This document shows positions 1-10,000 of a stretch of DNA of 64,000 bases, piece after piece. A model generated the notes under the pieces. The model worked only from the letters and a program-made list of their open reading frames with translations, made no database searches and had not been told where the DNA came from. Location: IMG/VR virus record IMGVR_UViG_3300027754_004582, positions 30,497-94,496 of that record; one strand, given 5' to 3'. The position numbers were made by a program, and so were the translations under genes. This DNA is from a virus. The stretch's first letter is position 1. Each line of letters starts with the position of its first letter.

Positions 1-3000
1 TACCCGTCCCAATTTGTGGTAAAGTTACTCTTAAGGTTTCTTTATTAAGTATAGTAACATTGTTGTTATCTTTGACAACAATTTCAGTATTTGCTATAAA
101 AATCTTAGTTACAACATCTAAGTTTGTTCCATTGATTTGTAAAATAGTTCCTTTATTTCCAACTAACGGTGAGAATGTTGTAATTGTGGCTGGTGGACAA
201 ACTTGTCCTGGCAATACAGGTACTGGTGTTGGAGTTGTTTTAACTCCTGTTTGTTTAAGTTTTTCCTCAACCTTTTTCAACTCAGCAATTAACTCTTTTC
301 TTGTTACTTCTTTAATAATTCCGACCTTAACACATGATTGTAATGCTTCTTTAAATGTATTTCTAACTTCTGTATATAAAGATAAATTGGATTGATAATA
401 ACTAACACTAACATTTTCTTTTGGCCAGTTACAAACATAATATTGTGGTAAACCACCAGATGTTTGGGCTGGGTCTAAAATTCTTGGCACATTCTTTTCA
501 AGTCTTGCCGCCATAAATTTAATATACGAATCTACATCAATAAACCCTACCAATGGTTCTGATGTTCCATTTGGTAACCCACTTCCTTTTACATTAATAC
601 AAGAATATTGTTTTACAAAATACTCTGTTGTTGGTGCCCAATTAATATATAATGAAATACCTCCAAAGTTATTGTTAAATCCATTAAATTGACTATTACC
701 TTTTGTTCCACTATTTTTAACATAACTTCTAACATATGATATTGAATATATAACCGCTTGTAGTGCCTCTTTTCCTGGTAATAATGCAATTAATTTATTC
801 GCAAACTCTTGTGGATTTATGTATGTTGGTTTTGGTGGGACATTTACATAATCAGGATAAGCATTAACATCAACATTACTTACACAACTATTTGAAGCAT
901 CTACCGTATTGTCCGCTTTTTGAACCACTTGAGCAGTTTTTTGATTATTAGTAATACCTTGAATAGTTGGAATATCTTTTTTGATTTTTAAAATTTCTGA
1001 AAGTTTGGTTAATAGATTTTGATTAATACTTTGTAAGAAATTATCTATCGCAGGTAAATCGTATATACCTTGTCTAACTCCTGTGAAACTAGTTTGGAAA
1101 TTTCCTGGTTGAATTTGGTGTTGTACATCCAAAATCATATAAGGTCCATTAAACATGGGAACATGTCTAAGGTTAAAATACATTGATGGTTGTAACATTG
1201 CGTTACCCAAACAAGTTACCGTTGCCTTATAACTTCTTTGCTTATAGATGTTATACAAACTGGCATTTTGTGTTGCAACATTTTTACCTGTTGCATTGTT
1301 GGTCATGTTAATTAAAGTGTTAATTGCTTCAGAAGTCGCAAGCCCATTATCTTGTGAAACACTAAATGAATAAAATATATTTTGATTTCTTGTTCCAATA
1401 TCAACATTAAATCCAACACATTTGTTTGATAATCCCCAATCTTTTTTACCTTGTTGATTTTCAATTAACGGATTTTCAGAAGCTCTTCTTAACTCAAATG
1501 AATCATCTCTGAATCTAAAATTACCTTTAGGTAGGGCCAAATAATTTGACGGTCTTGGAGAATAAAAACAAACCATCTTTGGGCTAGATTTTCTATAATC
1601 AACATCTAAAAACGTACCCCACATATTATTCGCAAACTCTAATGAACCTTCCGCTTGTGGTACCTCAGTGCCATCAATATCTTGTACATTATAAAAATTA
1701 ACATACGCAGGTAGATTCATAACCACGAAATTATTCTTGATTAAGATACTTGCAACAAGACTGTAAACACTCATCGCATTATTTAAAGAATCTTTATCAA
1801 GCATTCCTTGAATATCAAAAATATCTATTAGAATTGTATCTCCGATGTTTCTTGACGCTCTATCCAAAAACAACATATCTTCAAATAAAGTTTTTGTTCT
1901 AAAGTCATCACCCGCAATCCACTTATCATTTATAGCCTTGAATGTTTCCCAAAGTTCAACTTTAGGTTGTTCTCCACTAACCGCACTTGGTATTGCCTTT
2001 TGTGGTAATTGTTGTTGTATTGGTAATTTATTTCTTACACCTGACAAAACTAAACCTAATAAGTTATTTTGAAAATTCTCTTCTTTTTGAAGATAAAGTG
2101 ACAATTGATTTTTAAATTGAGCTGGTGTTAATTGAGGGCTTTCTAATTTTCTTGCTGCGAACATTTTAATTAGTGGGGCTAAAATAACAACATTTGCCTC
2201 AGTAAATCTAATATTATTTTGAACGAAGAAGTCGGTGATATATGAACCAGTTGAACTATATTCAACATTATTAATTGTTGAGAAACCAACTTCAGTTTCA
2301 AGAGCGAACCAAGCCTTTGGATTGGCAAGTTTTGATTGGCTTAATAAAACGGTTCCACCTGCTGTTGGTAAAGAACCTTGAATGTATGGTTCAAATGATA
2401 TTGGGTCTGTAACAACTGGTGATGATAGATAAGACAAATAAGAATCAAAAACTCTTCTTCTATATTTTGACGGATTACCATTTCTAAATAAAATATCATA
2501 TTGTAAAAATGCCTTCAATTCATTTTGAAAAGTTCCGTTTTGATTTGTTATTGATGATGTAAAGTATTCTAAATTATTTTGTCCTGTTGTTGGTTTAGGT
2601 ACCACCATAATACTTCTCATCAATGATTGGAAATTTCTAAAATTAGCATTGATATTTGTCGTAGTAGTATTGTATTGAGCCTCAGATTGAATAATATCAG
2701 CATCCGTAATTGGTTTACAGAAATTTAAAAACTCTTGTTCAAATTTATCTAAACTACTCTTTTCAAATACAGAAAAAATTTCTTCTATAGATGAATAATC
2801 AATTGTTGATAAAAGTTTAAATGGTGCTTGCTTTTCTTCTTTAGGGTTAATATAGTTAATGTATTGATATGGTGTTGGCATTACAACTTGATTATTATCA
2901 AAATAACCAAAGTTTGGTGTTGACCATAGTGTTCTTACTGAACCATTATACATTGATGAGTTGTTAGTTAAGTCTACAATAGTTTGATTGGTTGTTGGTT

Positions 3001-6000
3001 TTTTCCCAATACACTCATTATACGTCTGATTAATTTGAGAACCAAATGATGGAACAACATAATATAATACACCATTTGTGTTATCATTAGGATTACAAGT
3101 AACATCATAATCAACAAAGTCTGGAAGTAATACCGACCATGTATCAAGGTTAAGAGTTTTGGTTCCTTGTTGAGCCGCACTAATTGCCGAATCAGGGAAC
3201 TTACAAACTTTCATCCCTAAATTAATACTACTTTGTATTTCAATACTAGAATATGTTGAATAAAGTTCAAATCCGTTATAAAACCTATTAAAGTCGTTTA
3301 TCAATTTTGGGTAAAATCCAGTTTGTATTTGAATATCAGATGTGGTTTCATTTTGTAACACAATACTATTTGGGTTTCCATTATATACAAAATCATATGT
3401 TTGTATTTCTGACTTTAATATTGGACTATAATTTGTTTTATAGTCAAAATTTTTCCAAACATCGGTTAGAATGTCTTTACCCGTTTGTTTGTATAATTTA
3501 TATCTGTACCAAATTGAACCCATTTTTAACATCCAAGCGTATGGTAATTTATGTATGGCACCAAACTTATTGAAACAAGATGCTATATAATCTAAATCAG
3601 TTGTTGTTGTACCATCAAGTGTCTTATATCTTTCTCTTAATGTTGCCAACGGTAAAGAATTTAAGAATAGATAAGCAGCCTCAATGAAAGGATATTTAGT
3701 ACTCCTTCTCAACCCATCAACCCCTTTTTGAATCGCATTAACAAAATAAGGTGTATTCAACATTGATGTTGTTGTTCTGAGTTCTAATATTTGCGCTGGC
3801 GATAATCCATATTTTTCTCCTTCAGTTGCAACTAAAACCTCTGTTTTTTGTGTTGCATAAAAATCTTTTAAACTATAAGTTCCGTTATATGACGAAAGAG
3901 CTAATTGAGTTGGGTTAGTCGGATTTAAAAATGAAAAATTTGTAACTGGTCTGTTTATTTTAAAATCATAAACATCATTAAAATTTGCAATAATCTTTCT
4001 TGGTTCAAACACAGTTAAGGTTTTCTTGGTATTATAGACCTCATTATTTTGTGTTGTACCACCATCACTCATGTTATTCAAACACCATGTTGGGTTTGAA
4101 AATGGTAATACATCAACAATTAATTTATCATTGGTAGCAACACTTAATAATTGTCTAAGGGCTGGTGATGATGTATTTGTTTGAGGTACTTGACCCAAAT
4201 CTAAAATACTTAATATGCTTGTTGGGTTATCCACCAAAGCTTTCAAATATGGTGTAACATAAAAATCTCTAATGAAATCTTGATACGACTTACCTGTTCC
4301 GCCATTTGAAAAGTTTTCTAAATTTTGAACATAGTTTGCTGCAGTTAAATTATAGTTTTTTAACTTGAAACTCAAATAAGGTGCTGACACATTAATACTT
4401 TCAACAATATTATTCACCTCGGTTTCCGTATTAAGAGTTATCAAATCATTAATCTGATTTTCATTAGCCCTAATTAGACCAGAGTAATGTGAAGTAATAA
4501 ATTGTCTTTCCCATATTTCATAGAAGAATTTTAATTCCTCTTTGTTCAAATAGGCTAATCCGAATGAAGGAAACTCAATCGCATTTATATTTAAAATATT
4601 TGTGTATTTCTCATTTTCTAATGTGTCAGGTGATTGAGGAACATTAAACTTTTTAGTAATACCTTTAACATATTCTTCAACAAATTCAACCTCAGGCCAT
4701 TTATCAAACAAATACCCTTGAGTTTGTTGAGATACTGATGGGTCTCCAATATACTTTAATTGGAATCTACCCTTTTTATCTTCGGGTGTTTCAACAAAAA
4801 ATAACGGCCATGGATATACAGGTATTTTTGAAGGGTCTAATGTTTCTTCAATATTTAATTGCATATCCAAAAATGGATTAGTATCAACTTGGTCAATAGT
4901 TTCAGTACTTGGCGCTGAGGATACATTATTTAAAATTGCAGATTTTCTAATAGGGTCATCTTTAACACTCCAAGCATTTGTGTGAACATCATCTAATAAT
5001 CTAACAAAAGCCTCTGCCGATGCCATAATTACTGCCATCATATTTCTAACCGTTGGTCTGAATCCAAGTCCCTTAGTCTTATCTTCCAATTTTTTTAGAA
5101 GTTGAGCACTAATTTTTGATTCGTATTCTTGTAATTTTTTTGTTGCTTGAGAATCTATAGATGCTATTGTTTTATCAAATCTACCATCACCTTCAAATAT
5201 AAAAAACTTTGGTCTTTCATCTATAAGGTTACCCTTTGAGTCTTTAGTAATAACAGGAATTGTTAATTTACTATATTGGTTAGTGACTTCATCAATTTGT
5301 ATTTGTGAAGGTGGAGATATTCCATATTGAGCAGCAGCAGTTGCAATCCAATCTATTCCATTCAAGGTTATTTTATCATAAACAATTGTTTCATATTTAA
5401 TTGGATTTGGTATTTTTGCTGGACCACCAACACCCAATGTAGGATTCGCAGCTAAATACTTATTGAATACGTCAATATCATTTTTTAATTGCCCAACACC
5501 CTTATCTATTTCTGTCAAATCCAACTTATTGAAAACATAAACTCTTTCTTTATTAACTAAAATAATAGGTCTTGGGTTCATATATTTGGTAAACCAAGAG
5601 TTACCATCTCCTCTAATAATATTAAAATATTCCTGTAGGTATTCTTTATACGTTCTAATATTAGTTAACGGTTCTACTTCAGCCTTATTAAATGATTCTG
5701 AGATTATTTTTTCAAGGTTCTCAAGTTTGTTAACTAATTGCATTAATGTCAATTCAGGAAAATCAGGAGCAATTAAACCTTTTGATTTATACTCGCCGTA
5801 AACTTCAATAATTTTTTGATATCCTTTGTTTGATGTAACTTGAACCGTTAACGATTCTGTTCCTGATGCATTATTTTTTACTTGTCCTACTTGTGTTTTT
5901 CCTTGAGCTTCCACAGACTTGTTTGTTTGTTGAGGACCAACTGGTGTTTCCGCAACATTATAGTTTTGACTATACATGTGTGGTAAAGCCAATAAGTGTC

Positions 6001-6736
6001 CCATAGCAATTTCATTCAAGATATTAAACTTGTATCCCTTAAATTCTAAACTAACTTGATAATTTCCACTAAACGAATTGAATCTAGCATTAAATTTTTC
6101 AAGGTTTAACACATATCTTATTGCTTGACCATAATAACCTTTTAGTGTTAAATTAAATTGAGGGTACGGTAAATTAAAAAACGCAGCATATGGTGAGTTG
6201 TTTCCTAATTCAAATAAAGCTTTTCCTTGGACATCTTCTAATTCAATTCTAACCGTTGGGATAAACGAACTAGTTGTTTGTATTGTAATTTGTGTAATAC
6301 CCAACAATCCATTATCCACAATATTAGTTAAATCTGCTGGTCTATCTACAACGTAAGGTCCTGAACCGTCTGGAGGAACTACCGTTTGAGAAAACATTTG
6401 ATTTTCTCCTTTAAATTTGGTCGAGTTTTTACCTGTTAGTTGGTCATAATAACCACTACCTAAGTAAGAATTTTTTGTTGGCTTTAAAAAATTAATTTTT
6501 GCAACAGATATAGTTCTGATTCTATCGTTTGGTGCACCTCCTACAGCTAATTTAGTTCTTGGCAACATGTCAGCTTCCAAGTTGGCATACATGACTAAGC
6601 TTTCATGGTCAACTAATCTTTCTTGAATTTTTCCATTAACATCAATTGTTTTGTTTGGGTCAACCACAATGATATTGTTGTAATCAAATTCAACAAAAAT
6701 GTCTCCGTTATTGTCTGCTCTAATGTTACCTGCCAT
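1..6736 (-). CDS. Giant baseplate/hub-type protein, C-terminal end outside window
   Basis: One reading frame starts at the ATG at 6736 (MAGNIRADNNG) and stays open to the left edge, giving at least 2,245 residues with no stop. The last visible 65 or so residues (from CPPATITTFSP) look like an IPT/TIG immunoglobulin-like domain. About 200 residues earlier, a segment containing NNNFGGIS resembles the glucosaminidase/FlgJ-type lysozyme fold, but the catalytic Glu expected after the AAL-like helix is not evident, so it may be inactive. The rest is unrecognised and rich in Asn, Gln and Tyr, as is usual for virion proteins. It overlaps the gp53-like gene by 11 bp and is the last visible gene of the minus-strand tail module. 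A baseplate or hub role is inferred from position and size. Confidence 0.7.
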   Translation of the reverse strand, partial: MAGNIRADNNGDIFVEFDYNNIIVVDPNKTIDVNGKIQERLVDHESLVMYANLEADMLPRTKLAVGGAPNDRIRTISVAKINFLKPTKNSYLGSGYYDQLTGKNSTKFKGENQMFSQTVVPPDGSGPYVVDRPADLTNIVDNGLLGITQITIQTTSSFIPTVRIELEDVQGKALFELGNNSPYAAFFNLPYPQFNLTLKGYYGQAIRYVLNLEKFNARFNSFSGNYQVSLEFKGYKFNILNEIAMGHLLALPHMYSQNYNVAETPVGPQQTNKSVEAQGKTQVGQVKNNASGTESLTVQVTSNKGYQKIIEVYGEYKSKGLIAPDFPELTLMQLVNKLENLEKIISESFNKAEVEPLTNIRTYKEYLQEYFNIIRGDGNSWFTKYMNPRPIILVNKERVYVFNKLDLTEIDKGVGQLKNDIDVFNKYLAANPTLGVGGPAKIPNPIKYETIVYDKITLNGIDWIATAAAQYGISPPSQIQIDEVTNQYSKLTIPVITKDSKGNLIDERPKFFIFEGDGRFDKTIASIDSQATKKLQEYESKISAQLLKKLEDKTKGLGFRPTVRNMMAVIMASAEAFVRLLDDVHTNAWSVKDDPIRKSAILNNVSSAPSTETIDQVDTNPFLDMQLNIEETLDPSKIPVYPWPLFFVETPEDKKGRFQLKYIGDPSVSQQTQGYLFDKWPEVEFVEEYVKGITKKFNVPQSPDTLENEKYTNILNINAIEFPSFGLAYLNKEELKFFYEIWERQFITSHYSGLIRANENQINDLITLNTETEVNNIVESINVSAPYLSFKLKNYNLTAANYVQNLENFSNGGTGKSYQDFIRDFYVTPYLKALVDNPTSILSILDLGQVPQTNTSSPALRQLLSVATNDKLIVDVLPFSNPTWCLNNMSDGGTTQNNEVYNTKKTLTVFEPRKIIANFNDVYDFKINRPVTNFSFLNPTNPTQLALSSYNGTYSLKDFYATQKTEVLVATEGEKYGLSPAQILELRTTTSMLNTPYFVNAIQKGVDGLRRSTKYPFIEAAYLFLNSLPLATLRERYKTLDGTTTTDLDYIASCFNKFGAIHKLPYAWMLKMGSIWYRYKLYKQTGKDILTDVWKNFDYKTNYSPILKSEIQTYDFVYNGNPNSIVLQNETTSDIQIQTGFYPKLINDFNRFYNGFELYSTYSSIEIQSSINLGMKVCKFPDSAISAAQQGTKTLNLDTWSVLLPDFVDYDVTCNPNDNTNGVLYYVVPSFGSQINQTYNECIGKKPTTNQTIVDLTNNSSMYNGSVRTLWSTPNFGYFDNNQVVMPTPYQYINYINPKEEKQAPFKLLSTIDYSSIEEIFSVFEKSSLDKFEQEFLNFCKPITDADIIQSEAQYNTTTTNINANFRNFQSLMRSIMVVPKPTTGQNNLEYFTSSITNQNGTFQNELKAFLQYDILFRNGNPSKYRRRVFDSYLSYLSSPVVTDPISFEPYIQGSLPTAGGTVLLSQSKLANPKAWFALETEVGFSTINNVEYSSTGSYITDFFVQNNIRFTEANVVILAPLIKMFAARKLESPQLTPAQFKNQLSLYLQKEENFQNNLLGLVLSGVRNKLPIQQQLPQKAIPSAVSGEQPKVELWETFKAINDKWIAGDDFRTKTLFEDMLFLDRASRNIGDTILIDIFDIQGMLDKDSLNNAMSVYSLVASILIKNNFVVMNLPAYVNFYNVQDIDGTEVPQAEGSLEFANNMWGTFLDVDYRKSSPKMVCFYSPRPSNYLALPKGNFRFRDDSFELRRASENPLIENQQGKKDWGLSNKCVGFNVDIGTRNQNIFYSFSVSQDNGLATSEAINTLINMTNNATGKNVATQNASLYNIYKQRSYKATVTCLGNAMLQPSMYFNLRHVPMFNGPYMILDVQHQIQPGNFQTSFTGVRQGIYDLPAIDNFLQSINQNLLTKLSEILKIKKDIPTIQGITNNQKTAQVVQKADNTVDASNSCVSNVDVNAYPDYVNVPPKPTYINPQEFANKLIALLPGKEALQAVIYSISYVRSYVKNSGTKGNSQFNGFNNNFGGISLYINWAPTTEYFVKQYSCINVKGSGLPNGTSEPLVGFIDVDSYIKFMAARLEKNVPRILDPAQTSGGLPQYYVCNWPKENVSVSYYQSNLSLYTEVRNTFKEALQSCVKVGIIKEVTRKELIAELKKVEEKLKQTGVKTTPTPVPVLPGQVCPPATITTFSPLVGNKGTILQINGTNLDVVTKIFIANTEIVVKDNNNVTILNKETLRVTLPQIGTG

Positions 6737-7049
6737 AATAATAAAAATGATTTTCTATTGCCGCCTTATAATCCTGTAGAGATGGTAGTAGCGGAAATGG
6801 AATAATCAATATTGCACCATCAATGATATTATTCTCAAGACCACCATATCTAGGATTTGCCTGTAATATTAACCAACCAAAATACGGTGTACCATAATAC
6901 TCTTGGGAAACTCTATCTAATCTACTCTTAGCAACTTTGTAGATATATGCTTTGTCCGTACCCTTTTGAGGTAACAGCACATAAGGAACAACGGTTTGTT
7001 GTCCGTTGATTAAGAATTGACTATATCTGTTCCAATATTGAAATGCCAT
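6726..7049 (-). CDS. LysM-like baseplate wedge protein (T4 gp53-like)
   Basis: This 107-residue protein has a LysM-like stretch at about residues 32-90: a YKVAKSRLDRVSQEYYGTP segment, then WLILQANP, ending in GAILIIPFPLLP, which matches the usual LysM close of 'G..L.IP'. T4 baseplate wedge protein gp53 carries a LysM-like fold, and small LysM proteins are standard in contractile tails. It overlaps the upstream 1,699-residue baseplate gene at a single base (start/stop overlap) and the downstream giant gene by 11 bp, which implies translational coupling. The role is inferred from domain and position, and the LysM may act as a structural fold instead of binding peptidoglycan. Confidence 0.6.
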   Translation of the reverse strand: MAFQYWNRYSQFLINGQQTVVPYVLLPQKGTDKAYIYKVAKSRLDRVSQEYYGTPYFGWLILQANPRYGGLENNIIDGAILIIPFPLLPSLQDYKAAIENHFYYYGR

Positions 7050-10000
7050 TAGTTAAGTTTTGCTTTTGAGACATATGTTCCGTAAACACTTCCTACTAAA
7101 TTATTCCAAAGTGTTGGTGTATTTGCGTTTATGTTTGTTGACGCTCCCAAACCTTTAATTAAAGTTTCTTGAGCTGTTTTTGTATTTGCAGTTTCATTAT
7201 TAGTATCTGTCGTATAATTTAACACTCTTTCTTTTTTATCGTATGGTGTATATACCAAAAATTTCTTCAATTTATTTTTCTCAATATCATTAATAAATTC
7301 TTTAGCAATATTATTTTCTGTAACAAATTGAGGTTTAGCTTGTGTAAGCCAATAAGCATCAAATTGTTTCTCAATATCATCCATTGAATTTTTTCCAATT
7401 ATTGCTTGATTACCAATAATATTACCTATTAAAGCTTTTTTGAATGCTTCGTATTTTTTAGCATCAATAACATCATTAGATAAAATCATATAAGCTCTTT
7501 TAAATGGTGCTTTATTAAAATCTTCTGTGTTACTGAAAGGAGTAAATACATTTTTTTCCACTGTATCTTTATAAGACGAAACAGAACCACTTGCTTCAAC
7601 AGGAAGTACCAATTGAGAGGTATATTCTTTATTATCTCCAACATAAATAAATTTTGAATCTTGGGTTGTTATTACATTAAATTGAACAAGACCATCTCTT
7701 ATTTTGTTAATGTCGCTTATCATTGTATTCAATGTACCAGGCGCTTTGTCTGTGTCTGATATAACATAAATTCTTACAGGTCCAGATTTTGCCTGTAATC
7801 CATCTGTACCTGTTGTTTTATCTCCTTTTCCATCAAACCCTATAATATTCATTCTTGCCATTGTTTGAATATATGATTGTTCAACAGTTGTTAAATCTTG
7901 TACTATCTTAAAAATTGGTGATAAATAAGATGACTTCTTATCTTTCAAGAAATTTTTATAATTATCCTTTACAGTTTGAATTAATCTTGGGGAAAATTGT
8001 TTTTCGGTCTTGGAAATGAATTGTATAAAGCTATCTTCTCCCTGTGAAATGTCAAATGATAAATTATCAAATATTGTATCAACTCTTTGTTGTATATTAC
8101 TTGGTTTACCAAAAATTTCTATTTGTTTTTCTGTATCAACTTGTGTTAATCCAACCAAATTTCCTCTGAAATAATCTCTAGATAACATCCACTCTTGTCT
8201 CATCGCATTATTATACTGAGATAAAACCTCTTTGTTTTTATTTACAACGTTTGTAAAATAGTTTTGTGTTTGTGTAATAACACCATTCATGAAGTCGGAA
8301 TACGATATTGTACCTGTCTCAATTGTTGTTGTTACGTTACTTGTTAAGATTGAACCTATAGTACTATTATTATTTTGACCACTATTTGGTACCGCTTGAT
8401 TAATTGCTGGTGGAGCTGGTGGTACAGATTGTCCCAAAAATTCTTTGTCTAATACATCAAGGAACGCCTCTTTGTCTGTCACATCAGCTCTATCATCATA
8501 AATTTCTGTATTGGCGTAATAGTTAAATGTTAACGCATTTTGTAACTTATCAATTGATTCCTTTAATCCGCTTCCACCAACAAAATTAAAACTCAAGGTT
8601 ACATTTGCAATCATTGGTTGAACACCAATACCTTCAGGATTTAAATCCAAATCTTCATATGTAAAAGCCAAAGATGTTGGTATAATTTTGGTATTATAAA
8701 AATCACCAACTCTTAAAATTAATACTGGTGGTGCGCCAAATGCGGTGTTTGTTGCATTATTATATTGCAATACAGGAGCTCCTCCAATATCTTTAATTGT
8801 TGGAATTGTGTCTCCTGGTCTCATGCATTGTTGTAAGAATGTCAATCTTGTGTTTAGACCTTCAGGTGTCATTGAGTGGAAAGCTGGTTGGAAGAACTTA
8901 AGTTTCTCCTTAAGGTTATCAAACACCATTGGTGTTTGTTCCTTAATTGTTTCAAAATAATCACACTCAGATAAAAATTGTCTTAATACAAATTTAGTGA
9001 TATTGTCTCTTGGTTTCCAAGTTCTTTCAAGTTCTTGAGTTTTGAATGTTTTTGTAACAATTTGGTCAGTAGTTACTGTTGTGTAATTAGGTGTTGGTTC
9101 TGTTTGTGGTTGACTAAGTGTTGAGTTTATTGAACTAATAACCGCTCTTCTACAAGCCATCGCACCTACCGTATATATTTCTTTAGCACCAACTTGTGTA
9201 TCACCACCAACAACATCTTTACTAGGTGGTTCAACGGGGTTGTCTGTACATCTATAATTACCTTTCACATCGTTTGATGTAAGAATTCCACTTAATATTT
9301 TTGGAGATTTTGGTACAACCGCATCCTCACCTAAGATATCCTTCGCATTTGGTTCTTGAAATTTTAATCTACCACTCTTTATAAAATCCTTTAGTGAATT
9401 AGCTGATTCAAAATATTCTCTTGCCGATGCAATTCTTCTTGTCGCAAGTTCTTTATTATACGAATTTGTTTGTGGTGCAGAACAACTAGCGTTGAGAGTT
9501 ACCGTTAAATTTCCTTGAGTATTTTGTGTTAACTGTTTAGCAATATCTTCAATGAAGATTTGCATCGCACTATAATTTGTTTCAACAACTGTATTAAAAA
9601 ATTCTGTTAAATTATTAGTAGATGTTGATTTTTGAACATATGTATTTTTTTGACCTTCGTATATTGAATATTGATTACTATATGGTGTAACACTTCCTTT
9701 TTTCGGATAATCATTCGCAAAATAAACTCCAAGCTGTGTGTATTTTTCCCAATATTTATTATCTGCGGTTGTTGCCTGACTTATTGAGTCTGCCCCCGAA
9801 TTTGGCGCATTGAATCCTGTTTGAATCGTTTGTTTTGATGTGATTAGTTGTTCTCTTGTTAAATCTTTTGAAGTGATAGCCGTTTGAAGTAGATACAAAT
9901 CATTTGGATTGATTGTATAATATTTCTTAGCCAACTCATAGATATCATATTTTCTACATCCTGCAAAGAACGAATCCAAAATAGAATTAACTCTTGTCTT

